This document shows, piece by piece, positions 1 to 8,375 of a DNA stretch of 64,000 nucleotides (the first letter of the stretch is position 1; each line of letters starts with the position of its first letter). A model generated the notes under the pieces. It was not told the DNA's origin. It did no database searches and saw nothing but the letters and a program-made list of their open reading frames with translations. The stretch covers positions 124,001 through 188,000 of the forward strand of contig JASBTD010000053.1 of NCBI GenBank assembly GCA_030148605.1. Direction: 5' to 3'. The position numbers and the translations under genes are program-made. Source of the stretch: Erythrobacter sp. (GTDB taxonomy: Bacteria > Pseudomonadota > Alphaproteobacteria > Sphingomonadales > Sphingomonadaceae).

Positions 1-1
1 C

Positions 2-328
2 TGGCACGAAGCTGGTTGGGCGGGCGAACTGGGCCAGTTCGATCTGGTGATTGCCAACCCGCCCTATGTCGAAACCACGGCGCAGCTTGACCCCGATGTG
101 CGCGATTTTGAACCCGCCAGCGCGCTATTTGCGGGTGAAGAGGGGCTTGACGACTATCGCGTGATCATCCCGCAACTGCGCCAGCTGTTGACAGATTCAG
201 GGGCAGCGGTGCTGGAAATAGGCGCATCACAAGCCTCATCCGTCTCGCAAATTGCTGAAGCAGAGGGTTTTTCCGTTGCCGTGCGACAGGATCTGGCCGG
301 GCGTGACCGCGCGCTGGTTCTGAGATAA
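2..328 (+). CDS. prmC: PrmC/HemK glutamine methyltransferase, 3' end only
   Basis: This is the C-terminal part (108 residues) of the SAM-dependent enzyme that methylates the GGQ glutamine of peptide chain release factors in the cytoplasm. The reading frame is open from base 2, so the start lies outside the window. The visible part begins just before the catalytic NPPY motif (preceded by LVIA), which binds the substrate glutamine in this family. It continues with the usual DYRVIIPQL and VLEIGASQA segments and ends with a typical short C-terminus. DUF4167 follows 231 bases downstream on the same strand. The identification is firm; only the N-terminal domain and most of the SAM-binding fold are missing. 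Confidence 0.93.
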   Translation, partial: WHEAGWAGELGQFDLVIANPPYVETTAQLDPDVRDFEPASALFAGEEGLDDYRVIIPQLRQLLTDSGAAVLEIGASQASSVSQIAEAEGFSVAVRQDLAGRDRALVLR

Positions 329-444
329 ACACTTGGCAAAGACGATCGGGCAGGCTACCTCCGAATCAGTTCCCGGTTCGCCAGCGCGCAAACCGGCGGG
401 CTAAGCTCCACATTTTCAAAGGTTTGAGCAGCGCGAATACGCCT

Positions 445-513
445 GCGGGATCATGTGGATAGGACTGCTCCGTCCCATGGACAGAGCGCAAGTAAAGGGG
501 TGAGATGACCCGC
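445..513 (+). promoter_or_regulatory. Foldable 5' leader of the DUF4167 gene
   Basis: The 231-base gap between prmC and the DUF4167 gene contains nested inverted repeats. An outer stem pairs 445-454 with 505-513 (nine pairs and one bulged A at 450). An inner hairpin pairs GCTC/GAGC and GTCC/GGAC around a CAT loop at 467-487, with one internal mismatch. The structure ends about 30 bases before the ribosome binding site. It could be a regulatory leader or a small RNA. I do not recognise it as a known riboswitch family, and no covariation can be tested here. Confidence 0.35.
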
Positions 514-559
514 CGCCAGCGTTTGAGCGCGTGGGGGCCTCCAAAGAGGATGGATTTCC

Positions 560-1180
560 TTGAACAACAATCGCAGTAATCGTCGCCGCGGTCGCGGCAA
601 CAATCGCAGTCAGGGCGGTGGCAACAGCGCTAACCGGATTGACAGCAGGGCACGTGGCAATGCGCCGCAGCTGCTCGACAAGTACAAGAAGCTGGCACAG
701 GACGCGCAGCACAATGGTGACCGCGTACAGATGGAATATTATCTGCAATTCGCAGACCACTATTTCCGTGTGATCGCAGACAACAAGGCCCGTCAGGACG
801 AAGCCAAGGCAAAGCGTCAGGACGAGCGCGGCCAATCAGACGACGATGAGGATGACGATGATGACGGCGATGATCGCCGCCGCTCGCGCAAGCCGCGCGG
901 TGGTCGCGACAATCGCCGCGATGATGGTCCGAAAGAAGGCAAGCGTGGCAGCGAAGGTGAATCTGCCGACCAGTCGGATAGCGACGATGAAGACCAGAAG
1001 CCGCGCCGTTCACGCCGCAAGCCGCGTGAAGATGCGAATGGCTCAGCCGGTGAAATCGATGCCGCGGTCCTGCCACCGTCAATCGCAGCTCAGGATGATG
1101 GTGATGAAGCTCCGAAGCCACGCCGCCGCCGTCGCACAGTGAGCGAAGACAGCGGCGAAAGCGCTGAAGCGGCTGAATAA
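560..1180 (+). CDS. DUF4167 domain protein, basic N-terminus with acidic/basic tail
   Basis: A 206-residue protein of the alphaproteobacterial DUF4167 family; its molecular role is unknown. The N-terminus is rich in Asn, Arg and Gly, as in RNA-binding tails. The conserved core follows at about residues 35-80 (LLDKYKKLAQDA, then MEYYLQFADHYFRVI). The rest is low-complexity: acidic D/E runs alternate with RRR/KPR clusters. The start chosen is the TTG at 560, because its product begins with the family's usual MNNNR; an AAAGAGGA ribosome site lies at 542-549. The ATG at 550 is out of frame. It sits between prmC and lnt and is preceded by a foldable leader. A role in RNA binding is inference from composition only. 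Confidence 0.82.
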   Translation: MNNNRSNRRRGRGNNRSQGGGNSANRIDSRARGNAPQLLDKYKKLAQDAQHNGDRVQMEYYLQFADHYFRVIADNKARQDEAKAKRQDERGQSDDDEDDDDDGDDRRRSRKPRGGRDNRRDDGPKEGKRGSEGESADQSDSDDEDQKPRRSRRKPREDANGSAGEIDAAVLPPSIAAQDDGDEAPKPRRRRRTVSEDSGESAEAAE

Positions 1181-1223
1181 GTCGCGCTGATTTCAGACAA
1201 GCGAAAGGGGCGGCATCCGGACT

Positions 1224-2813
1224 ATGACTGAGCAGGTCATCCGGTTGTGGCATTACCTTCTGGCGCGTCCGCGCCTGTTCGCGCTGCTGCTTGGCGCAAT
1301 TTCATCTACGGGCTTAGCGCCGCTAGGAATTTGGCCAGTCGGGCTCGCTTGCATGGCTGGGCTGATCGCATTGCTGTGGCGCGCGCAAAGCTGGAAAAGC
1401 GCCACCGTCATCGGGTGGCTGTTCGGCTTTGCGCATCTGACAGTCGCCAATAACTGGATCGCGACTGCTTTCACTTACCAGTCTGAAATGCCGCAGTTCC
1501 TTGGCTGGCTGGCAGTGCCGCTGCTGTGCCTTTACCTGGCGGTTTATCCTGCGTTGGCTGCCTTGGCTGCGCACCTGATTGCGCGCAATGGCAGCTTGGC
1601 AAGCTTCGTTCTCGCCCTTGCAGGCGCATGGATCGTGACCGAATGGCTGCGCAGCTGGGTCTTCACCGGCTATCCCTGGCCGCCGCTTGGCCTGATGCTG
1701 CTGGGCGGGTTCGAAAACCCGGGAATTGCAGCGTTGCTGCCGTGGCTTGGCACATACGCGCTTTCAGGGCTGGTAATCGTGATTGCCGGATTGATCGCCT
1801 TGCTTGCCGGTCGCACGCAGTGGATCGGGTTGGCAGGGCTTGCCGCAATTCTTGCAGGCGCGATGCATGTTCCCATCACTGGCGAAGACGGCTCTGGTGA
1901 AGTTCCCTTTGCGCTGATCCAGCCGCTGATCCCGCAGGAAGAGCGCGAAGATGCAAGCAAGTTTGAAGCGCAATTCATTCGCACCGCGCAGCTGACTGCG
2001 CCGGGCAATGACGAGGCGCGGCTGGTGCTTTGGCCTGAAGCGGCGATCCCCGATTATCTGGAGGATGGCTATCCCCGGCGATACTATCTTGCACGCACGG
2101 CAGGCGCAGATCCGGGCTTTGCACGTAAGCGGATCGCTAGCCTCGTGGGTGAACGCTCGGTCCTGCTCGCAGGCCTCGTCCATCTGAACTTCGCCGAGCA
2201 AACGGGTCGGCTTCGCGCAGTGAGCGCGCGCAATTCGGTTAGCGCCATGAATGGCGAAGGCGAGCTGTTTGCAGAATATTCGAAGGCGCATCTAGTGCCT
2301 TATGGCGAATATCTGCCGATGCGGCCGATCCTGGAACCGCTGGGCCTGTCGCGGCTGGTTGCGGGGTCAATCGACTATCAACCGGGGCCGGGGCCGCAAA
2401 CGCTGGAACTGGGCCGGTTCGGGCGCGCCGGAATCCAGGTTTGCTACGAAATTGTGTTCTCTGGCCAGGTTGTTGACCGGGCCAATCGCCCGCACTTCAT
2501 CTTCAATCCCTCAAACGATGGATGGTTTGGCCGCTGGGGCCCGCCGCAGCATCTTTCGCAGGCGCGGATGCGTGCGATCGAAGAAGGGCTGCCGGTGCTG
2601 CGTTCAACCACCACCGGGATCAGCGCAGTGATCGATGCCAATGGCGTGGTTCGCGACCATATCGCGAGCGGTATCGCTGGCCGTATCGATGGAACCATTC
2701 CGTCAGCCAAGCCGGCCACACTGTTTGCGCGGCTGGGCAATGCGCTTGCGCTAAGCTGGGCTTTCCTCCTGCTGATCGCTTCTTTTGTTGCCATGCGCAG
2801 GCAGCGCGTTTAG
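1224..2813 (+). CDS. lnt: Apolipoprotein N-acyltransferase
   Basis: Inner-membrane enzyme that adds the third acyl chain to the N-terminal cysteine of lipoproteins, the last step of lipoprotein maturation. At 529 residues it has the usual length. The first 215 residues are a run of hydrophobic segments, followed by a periplasmic nitrilase-like domain. The catalytic residues can be placed: Glu272 (LWPEAAIP), Lys354 (YSKAHLVPYGEYLP) and Cys407 (GIQVCYEIVF), matching Glu267, Lys335 and Cys387 of the E. coli enzyme. A final hydrophobic helix and a basic tail close the protein. metK follows after 42 bases, so the two may be cotranscribed. The identification is secure. Confidence 0.96.
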   Translation: MTEQVIRLWHYLLARPRLFALLLGAISSTGLAPLGIWPVGLACMAGLIALLWRAQSWKSATVIGWLFGFAHLTVANNWIATAFTYQSEMPQFLGWLAVPLLCLYLAVYPALAALAAHLIARNGSLASFVLALAGAWIVTEWLRSWVFTGYPWPPLGLMLLGGFENPGIAALLPWLGTYALSGLVIVIAGLIALLAGRTQWIGLAGLAAILAGAMHVPITGEDGSGEVPFALIQPLIPQEEREDASKFEAQFIRTAQLTAPGNDEARLVLWPEAAIPDYLEDGYPRRYYLARTAGADPGFARKRIASLVGERSVLLAGLVHLNFAEQTGRLRAVSARNSVSAMNGEGELFAEYSKAHLVPYGEYLPMRPILEPLGLSRLVAGSIDYQPGPGPQTLELGRFGRAGIQVCYEIVFSGQVVDRANRPHFIFNPSNDGWFGRWGPPQHLSQARMRAIEEGLPVLRSTTTGISAVIDANGVVRDHIASGIAGRIDGTIPSAKPATLFARLGNALALSWAFLLLIASFVAMRRQRV

Positions 2814-2855
2814 GAGCATCTGCAACACATAAAGAACTCTTTATATCGAGGCATC

Positions 2856-4097
2856 ATGCGTAGCGATTTTCTCTTCACGTCCGAAAGCGTTTCCGAAGGC
2901 CATCCTGACAAGGTTTCAGACCAGATTTCTGACGCGATTGTCGATCTGATGCTGGCCAAGGATCCCGAAGCGCGCGTCGCCTGCGAAACCATGACGACAA
3001 CCCAGCGCGTGATCCTGTCCGGCGAGATCCGCTGCGCGCCGATGTATGACGAGAATAATGAGGATTGGGCGGTCAATGGCGGCTGGGCCCCGGGCGCGAA
3101 GGAAGAGATCGAGCAGGCTGTCCGCAGCACAGTGCGCGATATCGGCTATGAGCAAGACGGATTTCACTGGAAGACGCTGACCTTCGAAAACCACTTGCAC
3201 GGCCAGTCGGCCCATATCGCGCAAGGCGTGGATGCCGGCGCGGAAGGCTCGAACAAGGATGAAGGCGCAGGCGACCAGGGCATCATGTTCGGCTTTGCCT
3301 GCGATGAAACGCCGGACCTGATGCCGGCGACGATCGATTACAGTCACAAGATCCTCGCGCGGATGGCGGCAGACCGCCATTCAGGCGCGGCACCTTTTCT
3401 AGAGCCCGATGCCAAGAGCCAGGTCACGCTGCGTTACAAGGACGGCAAGCCGGTCGCTTGCACCGCTGTTGTGGTCAGCACGCAGCACGCCGAAGGCTAT
3501 GACAAGGGCGAAAAGGAAGCCGAGCTCAAAGCCTATGTGAAGGGCGTTGTGGCTGACATCCTGCCAGACGGTTTCCTTTCGGACGCGACGAAGTGGCACA
3601 TCAATCCCACCGGCAGCTTTGTTATCGGCGGGCCGGATGGCGATGCGGGCCTGACAGGTCGCAAGATCATCGTCGACACCTATGGCGGAGCGGCGCCGCA
3701 TGGCGGCGGCGCGTTCAGCGGGAAAGACCCGACCAAGGTTGACCGTTCGGCAGCCTATATCACTCGTTATCTGGCGAAGAATGTTGTCGCAGCCGGGCTT
3801 GCCAAGCGCTGCACGATCCAGATCGCCTATGCGATTGGCGTGTCAGAGCCGCTCTCGCTCTATGTCGACACGCATGGCACCGGTACGGTTGACGATGACA
3901 GGCTGGAAGACGCGATCCATTCGATCGGCAAGCTGGGCGGGCTGACTCCGCGTGCGATCCGCACGCATCTGGGCCTCAACAAGCCGATCTATCGCCAGAG
4001 CGCGGCCTATGGCCACTTCGGGCGCACACCTGAAGGCGATCTGTTTCCTTGGGAACGCACTGACCTGGTTGACGATCTGAAAGCGGCGTTGGCCTAG
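2856..4097 (+). CDS. metK: S-adenosylmethionine synthetase
   Basis: Cytoplasmic enzyme that makes S-adenosylmethionine from methionine and ATP. The 413-residue product shows the family signatures: [16 protein letters not shown] near the N-terminus (methionine and ATP binding), [10 protein letters not shown] in the middle (the hexapeptide signature region), and [19 protein letters not shown] with metal and phosphate ligands. It is somewhat longer than the E. coli protein (384), mainly through internal insertions that are common in Alphaproteobacteria. The start ATG follows lnt by 42 bases. This short spacer has an AAAGA/TCTTT inverted repeat, but it is too small for me to call a SAM riboswitch. 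A convergent CaiB-family gene ends 13 bases downstream. Confidence 0.97.
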   Translation: MRSDFLFTSESVSEGHPDKVSDQISDAIVDLMLAKDPEARVACETMTTTQRVILSGEIRCAPMYDENNEDWAVNGGWAPGAKEEIEQAVRSTVRDIGYEQDGFHWKTLTFENHLHGQSAHIAQGVDAGAEGSNKDEGAGDQGIMFGFACDETPDLMPATIDYSHKILARMAADRHSGAAPFLEPDAKSQVTLRYKDGKPVACTAVVVSTQHAEGYDKGEKEAELKAYVKGVVADILPDGFLSDATKWHINPTGSFVIGGPDGDAGLTGRKIIVDTYGGAAPHGGGAFSGKDPTKVDRSAAYITRYLAKNVVAAGLAKRCTIQIAYAIGVSEPLSLYVDTHGTGTVDDDRLEDAIHSIGKLGGLTPRAIRTHLGLNKPIYRQSAAYGHFGRTPEGDLFPWERTDLVDDLKAALA

Positions 4098-4110
4098 TTG
4101 GAGCTTGGCG

Positions 4111-5262
4111 CTAGCCATCCTCGCCCAGCAAAGGCGAAGGCCGGTCCAGCGCCAGCTCTGCATCCGAGAAGCTGAACGGGCTGCGCACGCCGGGCATGCC
4201 GCCCAGATCCACCCGCATTGCACGCGCAATCACTTGCGGGTCAGCGAAAACCTCGTCGAGATTGTTGATCGGACCTGCCGGCACACCGGCCGCATGGCAG
4301 GCTTCGATGAGCGTATCCTTTGCCCAGCCGGCGGTTGCCTTGGCGATTTCGGAGTCGAGCTCTGCAGCATTCTGCACGCGTGACGCGTTTGTCACAAAGC
4401 GCTCATCGCTGATCAGTTCCTCGCGCTTGAGCAAATTCATCAGCTTGGCGAACAACCGGTCATTGGCGGGGGCCAGGATCACATGCCCGTCAGTCACTGG
4501 AAACACGCCATAGGGCGCCACCTGCGCATGCGCATTGCCCATTCGCGGTGGGTTCTTGCCTGTCGTGAGGTAATAGGTCGCCTGATTGGAAAGCAACGCC
4601 ACCGAGCAATCAAGCAGCGACATGTCGATCTGTTGTCCCTTGCCCGTCCGCTCGCGCATCAGCAAGGCGGCCTGGATTGCATTGGCAGCCCAGACCCCGG
4701 TCGAGAGGTCAGAGATCGAAATGCCCATCTTCACCGGAGCGCTGTCAGGCTCGCCCGTCAGTGACATGAAGCCGCTCATCCCCTGGGCAATAAAGTCATA
4801 ACCCGCTTCGTGCGCGCGCGGTCCGTCATGGCCAAATCCGGTGATCGAACAATAGACAAGGCGGGGTTTGTCGCTGGCCAGATTCGCATAATCCAGCCCG
4901 AACTTGTCGAGCGAGCCGGACTTGAAATTCTCGATGATGACATCCGCACCGGCGGCGAGCTGGCGGACCCGTGCAAGGTCATCATCATTGCGGAAATCCG
5001 CCACGATTGAGCGCTTTCCGCGATTGCAGGCGTGATAATAGGCCGCCTCGCGCTGGATCGTGCCGTCCGGCCGGGCGCGCTCTACCCACGGCGGCCCCCA
5101 CAGCCGCGTGCCGTCGCCTTCCGGGCTTTCGACCTTGATAACATCCGCGCCCAGATCAGCCAGAATTTGCCCGGCATAGGGGCCAGCCAAAACCCGCGCG
5201 AGCTCAAGCGCCTTGAGGCCAGCGAGCGGCGAATTGGGATTGCGGGGCTGATCAAGCCACAT
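4111..5262 (-). CDS. CaiB/BaiF family (class III) CoA-transferase
   Basis: A 383-residue type III CoA-transferase, which moves CoA between acyl-CoA thioesters and free acids through a mixed-anhydride intermediate. The N-terminus has the family start LAGLKALELARVLAGPYAGQ, then LADLGADVIKVESPEGD and the nucleotide-proximal NRGKRSI segment. The catalytic aspartate expected near residue 165-170 falls in the SLTGEPDSAPVKMG region. It is the last gene of a minus-strand operon with scoA, a SnoaL-like protein and scoB. Only 4 bases separate it from scoB, so cotranscription and a shared acyl-CoA or organic acid pathway are likely. The actual acid substrate cannot be told from sequence. Confidence 0.88.
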   Translation of the reverse strand: MWLDQPRNPNSPLAGLKALELARVLAGPYAGQILADLGADVIKVESPEGDGTRLWGPPWVERARPDGTIQREAAYYHACNRGKRSIVADFRNDDDLARVRQLAAGADVIIENFKSGSLDKFGLDYANLASDKPRLVYCSITGFGHDGPRAHEAGYDFIAQGMSGFMSLTGEPDSAPVKMGISISDLSTGVWAANAIQAALLMRERTGKGQQIDMSLLDCSVALLSNQATYYLTTGKNPPRMGNAHAQVAPYGVFPVTDGHVILAPANDRLFAKLMNLLKREELISDERFVTNASRVQNAAELDSEIAKATAGWAKDTLIEACHAAGVPAGPINNLDEVFADPQVIARAMRVDLGGMPGVRSPFSFSDAELALDRPSPLLGEDG

Positions 5263-5266
5263 GCGT

Positions 5267-5929
5267 TCAATCGCTCAGCGCGACCTCGTAAGTCGCGGTG
5301 GTCTGCGCGGCTACATCTTCCTCGGTCACGCCCGGTGCAAGCTCGATCAGGCGGAACGGGCTGTCATGATCCTTGCGATGAAACACGCCCAGATTGGTGA
5401 TGATCATGTCCACCACATTGGTGCCGGTCAGCGGCAATGTGCATTCGGGAATGAACTTGGCGCTGCCATCCTTGGCCGCGTGATCCATCACCACGATGAT
5501 CTTCTTGACGCCTGCGACCAGATCCATCGCACCGCCCATGCCCTTGATCATCTTGCCCGGGATCATCCAGTTGGCGATGTCGCCGTTTTCCGCGACTTCC
5601 ATCGCACCCAGAACGGTCAGGTCGATATGCCCGCCACGGATCATGGCAAAGCTGGTCGCGCTGTCGAAATAGGCGCTGTGCGGCAGCTCGCTAATCGTCT
5701 GTTTGCCTGCATTGATGAGATCGGGATCAACCTCGTCATCATAGGGAAACGGGCCGATGCCCAGCATGCCATTTTCGCTTTGCAGCGTCACATGCATCCC
5801 GTCGGGGATGTGGTTGGCTACCAGCGTGGGGATGCCGATGCCAAGGTTTACGTAGTACCCGTCTTCCAGCTCTTGCGCGGCGCGCGCGGCCATCTGGTTG
5901 CGGTCCCAGCCTTTCACTTCAGCGCTCAT
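5267..5929 (-). CDS. scoB: 3-oxoacid CoA-transferase, subunit B
   Basis: Beta subunit (220 residues) of a succinyl-CoA:3-ketoacid CoA-transferase, which activates acetoacetate or a related 3-oxoacid by taking CoA from succinyl-CoA. The catalytic SENG motif is visible in [17 protein letters not shown]; its Glu forms the covalent CoA thioester. Other signatures are [18 protein letters not shown], the glycine-rich [19 protein letters not shown], and a C-terminal [17 protein letters not shown]. Its ATG overlaps the stop codon of the upstream SnoaL-like gene by one base (TGATG), which indicates translational coupling. Subunit A is two genes upstream. A 3-oxoadipate enzyme is possible, but the sequence looks more like the ketone-body type. 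Confidence 0.94.
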   Translation of the reverse strand: MSAEVKGWDRNQMAARAAQELEDGYYVNLGIGIPTLVANHIPDGMHVTLQSENGMLGIGPFPYDDEVDPDLINAGKQTISELPHSAYFDSATSFAMIRGGHIDLTVLGAMEVAENGDIANWMIPGKMIKGMGGAMDLVAGVKKIIVVMDHAAKDGSAKFIPECTLPLTGTNVVDMIITNLGVFHRKDHDSPFRLIELAPGVTEEDVAAQTTATYEVALSD

Positions 5930-6465
5930 CAGTTGGACTCCGTTTCAGCTTTCGCACCAAGATCCGCCGGCACCGGAAGTTCGTCATTGGCGGCCTGCCA
6001 AAGGATCGAGAAAACCTTCCAACCGTCATCGGTCTTGACCAGCTGGAAGCTGTTGATGCCGGTCACGAAAACCGGGCCATCGGCGCTGCCGGTGCGGCCT
6101 TCATAGGCGGACCAGACTTGCGCCAGGTTGCCGAATATCTCGATCCGGTTGCCGGTTTCGATCTCGAAAAAGCCCTGTTCGACCAGGAATTGTTCCGAGC
6201 GTTCGATATAGCCATCGACATCGTGCGAGCGATGGCCGTCTGCTCCGATCGGCGTGAGCCGAGCATCCTCAGTCATCACCGCGCGCATGCCGTCCCAATC
6301 ACGTGGTGCGCCAACCGGGCCTGAAATCATCGCATAGACTGTGTCAATGGCTTGCTGGACAGCTGCTTCCTCAGACTGCATCTGTTCGGTTCCTTCGTGG
6401 TGATGTGCAAGCAGCGGGGCAGGAACTAGCGCCGCCAATGCGCATGCGATAGCGAGCTTCTTCAT
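5929..6465 (-). CDS. Secreted SnoaL/NTF2-like protein inside the CoA-transferase operon
   Basis: A 178-residue protein with a clear signal peptide ([19 protein letters not shown], cleavage before HHHEG). The remainder resembles the NTF2/SnoaL fold: an N-terminal helix ([12 protein letters not shown]), a [15 protein letters not shown] strand-turn, and C-terminal sheet segments ([18 protein letters not shown], then [25 protein letters not shown]). No catalytic residues can be assigned, so it may bind a small ligand or be a lyase or isomerase of unknown type. It overlaps scoA by four bases and scoB by one, so it is firmly part of the operon although it is exported while its neighbours are cytoplasmic. 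The function is unknown. Confidence 0.78.
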   Translation of the reverse strand: MKKLAIACALAALVPAPLLAHHHEGTEQMQSEEAAVQQAIDTVYAMISGPVGAPRDWDGMRAVMTEDARLTPIGADGHRSHDVDGYIERSEQFLVEQGFFEIETGNRIEIFGNLAQVWSAYEGRTGSADGPVFVTGINSFQLVKTDDGWKVFSILWQAANDELPVPADLGAKAETESN

Positions 6466-7169
6466 GCCGTTGCCCTTTCGCGGACGGTGCGGAATTCTAT
6501 CTTCTTGTCGTAAGGTGCGCCCACGATCATGCGGTTCACGAACACACCGGGCAGATGGATGCAGTCGGGATCGAGCGCGCCAACCGGCACGACTTCCTCG
6601 ACTTCGGCCACGCAGACCTTGCCGCAGGTTGCAGCAGGCTGGTTGAAATTGCGCGCGGTCTTGCGGAACATCAGGTTCCCGGTTTCGTCAGCCTTCCATG
6701 CCTTCACGATGGAGAGATCGGCGAAGATGCCGCGCTCAAGGATGTAGGTCTCGCCGTCGAAATCCTTGTGCTCCTTGCCTTCGGCCACCTGCGTGCCGAC
6801 GCCGGTTTTGGTGTAAAATCCGGGAATGCCTGCGCCACCTGCGCGCATCCGCTCTGCCAGTGTGCCTTGCGGACAGAATTCGACTTCCAGCTCGCCAGAC
6901 AGGAATTGCCGCTCGAACTCCTTGTTCTCGCCGACGTAGGAGCTGATCATCTTCCGCACCTGCTTGGTGCGCAGCAGCTTGCCGATCCCTTCATTGTCGA
7001 TCCCGGCGTTGTTGCTGGCAAAGGTCAGGCCCTTTACGCCGCTGTCGCGGATCGCATCGAGCAAGCGCTCGGGAATGCCGCAAAGGCCGAAGCCGCCGCT
7101 GGCAATCAGCATGTCATCTTGGAGCAGACCGTCGAGTGCGGCTGCGGCATCGGGATAAAGCTTCTGCAT
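6462..7169 (-). CDS. scoA: 3-oxoacid CoA-transferase, subunit A
   Basis: Alpha subunit (235 residues) of the succinyl-CoA:3-ketoacid CoA-transferase, paired with scoB. It contains the family N-terminus KLYPDAAAALDGLLQDDMLI, the glycine-rich GGFGLCGIPERLLDAI, SNNAGIDNEGIGKLL, and GGAGIPGFYTKTGVGT. The frame stays open to a TTG at 7208, but the ATG at 7169 is preferred. It has a GAGGAG ribosome site just upstream, and homologs begin at this point (xKxYPDAAAAL). It is the first gene of the operon, divergent from the methyltransferase-like gene at 7376, so the operon promoter should lie within about 7170-7375. Downstream, a secreted SnoaL-like gene overlaps it by four bases. Confidence 0.94.
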   Translation of the reverse strand: MQKLYPDAAAALDGLLQDDMLIASGGFGLCGIPERLLDAIRDSGVKGLTFASNNAGIDNEGIGKLLRTKQVRKMISSYVGENKEFERQFLSGELEVEFCPQGTLAERMRAGGAGIPGFYTKTGVGTQVAEGKEHKDFDGETYILERGIFADLSIVKAWKADETGNLMFRKTARNFNQPAATCGKVCVAEVEEVVPVGALDPDCIHLPGVFVNRMIVGAPYDKKIEFRTVRERATA

Positions 7170-7375
7170 AAGCTCCTCAGGAGAGATTGAAGGCCTGTTT
7201 CTGCTCAAGGCGCATAGCGGCTTGCTGCAAGGCTGTCATCCGCTGCGTGGGTTGCTCCGGCTGGAAAGCTGTTTCCCGCCGGTCGATCAGTCGATGCGAT
7301 TGGTCGGGGCAGCGTTGCAATGCGATCCTTCCTGTTGGAGTTAGGAAATGCGATCTGAATCTGAGGGGACTTTTG

Positions 7376-8116
7376 ATGAGAAAACTGACTGTCGCGCTGG
7401 CCGGCCTGGCGCTGATCAACACGGGCCCTGTGCTTGCTGACAATGTCGAAGATGCCGTCGCCTCTGGCGAGCGACCGGAAGCCGATCGTGCGCTTGACGC
7501 GGGAAGAATGCCGGTTGAGATCTTGCGGTTTGCCGACATCCAGGAAGGCGAAACCGTGGCCGACTTCATGGCCGGGGGTGGCTATTACACCGCCCTGATC
7601 GCCAAATTGGTGGGCAAGAAAGGCGCTGTCTACGCGCTCAATCCCGCTCCGTTTCACAGCCCGGAAGTCTGGCAGGCCCGCGTGGCATCGCATTCCAACA
7701 TTCGCCCGATCGCCACTGCAAATCGCGCGATGGTTCTGCCGCCAGACAGTGTCGACACGATTTTCACGCATCTGACATTCCATGACATCTACTGGGAATC
7801 GGAACGTTTCCAGTTCGAACCGATCGACGAACAAGCTTTGCTTGCGAACTGGTTTGCAGCATTGAAGCCAGGCGGGCTTGTGATCATCGTCGATCACATG
7901 GGGCCGGGCGGCGATCCGCGAGACGTGACCGAGCGGTTGCACCGCATCGCCCCGGAAACCGTTCTGCAGGTGATGACACAGGCAGGGTTCGAACTGGTCG
8001 AACAATCAGATGTGCTGCGGCGCAATGATGACGACATATCTGTCAGCGTCTTTGATGATGCGGTGCGAGGAAAGACCGACCGCTTTGTGATGAAATTTCG
8101 GAAACCGGCGAGATAG
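7376..8116 (+). CDS. Secreted methyltransferase-like protein (COG4798 type)
   Basis: A 246-residue protein with a signal peptide (RKLTVALAGLALINTGPVLA, then DNVEDAV) followed by a Rossmann-type methyltransferase fold. The SAM-binding glycine motif is VADFMAGGGYYTALIAKLVG, with an acidic strand end at GAVYALNPAPF. The THLTFHDIYW and GGLVIIVDHMGPGG segments match later strands of class I methyltransferases. The ATG at 7376 is chosen for its GAGGGG ribosome site and for the signal peptide it exposes. It resembles the predicted exported methyltransferases of COG4798. The paradox of a SAM-fold enzyme outside the cytoplasm is known for that group and unresolved. The gene stands alone and is followed by an inverted repeat. 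Confidence 0.75.
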   Translation: MRKLTVALAGLALINTGPVLADNVEDAVASGERPEADRALDAGRMPVEILRFADIQEGETVADFMAGGGYYTALIAKLVGKKGAVYALNPAPFHSPEVWQARVASHSNIRPIATANRAMVLPPDSVDTIFTHLTFHDIYWESERFQFEPIDEQALLANWFAALKPGGLVIIVDHMGPGGDPRDVTERLHRIAPETVLQVMTQAGFELVEQSDVLRRNDDDISVSVFDDAVRGKTDRFVMKFRKPAR

Positions 8117-8125
8117 TTAGCGCGC

Positions 8126-8150
8126 CTTTGTTGCACGGCATGCAACAAAG
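8126..8150 (+). repeat. Perfect 10-bp inverted repeat after the methyltransferase gene
   Basis: CTTTGTTGCA (8126-8135) and TGCAACAAAG (8141-8150) form a perfect hairpin with a five-base loop, nine bases after the upstream stop codon. Only a short T-tract (CTTTT at 8157-8161) follows, so it is either a weak terminator or a protein binding site. It precedes the candidate small RNA below. Confidence 0.55.
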
Positions 8151-8166
8151 AATGATCTTTTCGCAC

Positions 8167-8265
8167 TTGCACAATTTGCCGCATTGCAGCATTAAAAGCG
8201 TGCCTTTTAGGCATCCTCTCCCAAAGACTTTTCAGGCCCGGCCATTTGGTCGGGCCTTTTTCTTT
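8167..8265 (+). ncRNA. Candidate small RNA ending in a strong terminator
   Basis: Within the 259-base gap before cdc48 there is a compact arrangement. A possible -35 TTGCAC lies at 8167-8172, with a weak -10 (CATTAA) 17 bases on. A small hairpin TGCC-TTTTA-GGCA follows at 8201-8213, then an exposed CCTCTCCC at 8215-8222 that could pair with Shine-Dalgarno sequences, then a GC-rich terminator hairpin. The cdc48 start is more than 100 bases beyond the terminator, so this does not look like its leader. The layout recalls alphaproteobacterial anti-SD small RNAs, but it is inferred from structure only. Confidence 0.4.
8235..8261 (+). terminator. Rho-independent terminator
   Basis: GGCCCG (8235-8240) pairs with CGGGCC (8251-8256), with an inner CC/GG extension, and is followed by TTTTTCTTTT. 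It ends either the candidate small RNA or readthrough from the methyltransferase gene. Confidence 0.8.
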
Positions 8266-8375
8266 TCCGCTTCGGTTCAGCGAGCTGACATCGAACTGCA
8301 CATTGCAGTCAGTGTTCAGGCTCCCTAGCTTACAGTTTCCCGCAACGACTCTGTGTTGACAGGAGAAACTGCCCC

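Noticed and set aside
416-835. A minus-strand frame with hydrophobic stretches at the DUF4167 gene
   Set aside because: It reads through the complement of the low-complexity DUF4167 coding region and its leader; the apparent hydrophobic pattern comes from GAC/GAT codons read in reverse.
2814-2855. A SAM riboswitch in front of metK
   Set aside because: The lnt-metK gap is only 42 bases with a five-bp AAAGA/TCTTT repeat; it lacks the size and the conserved core of SAM-I, SAM-II or SAM/SAH elements as I know them.
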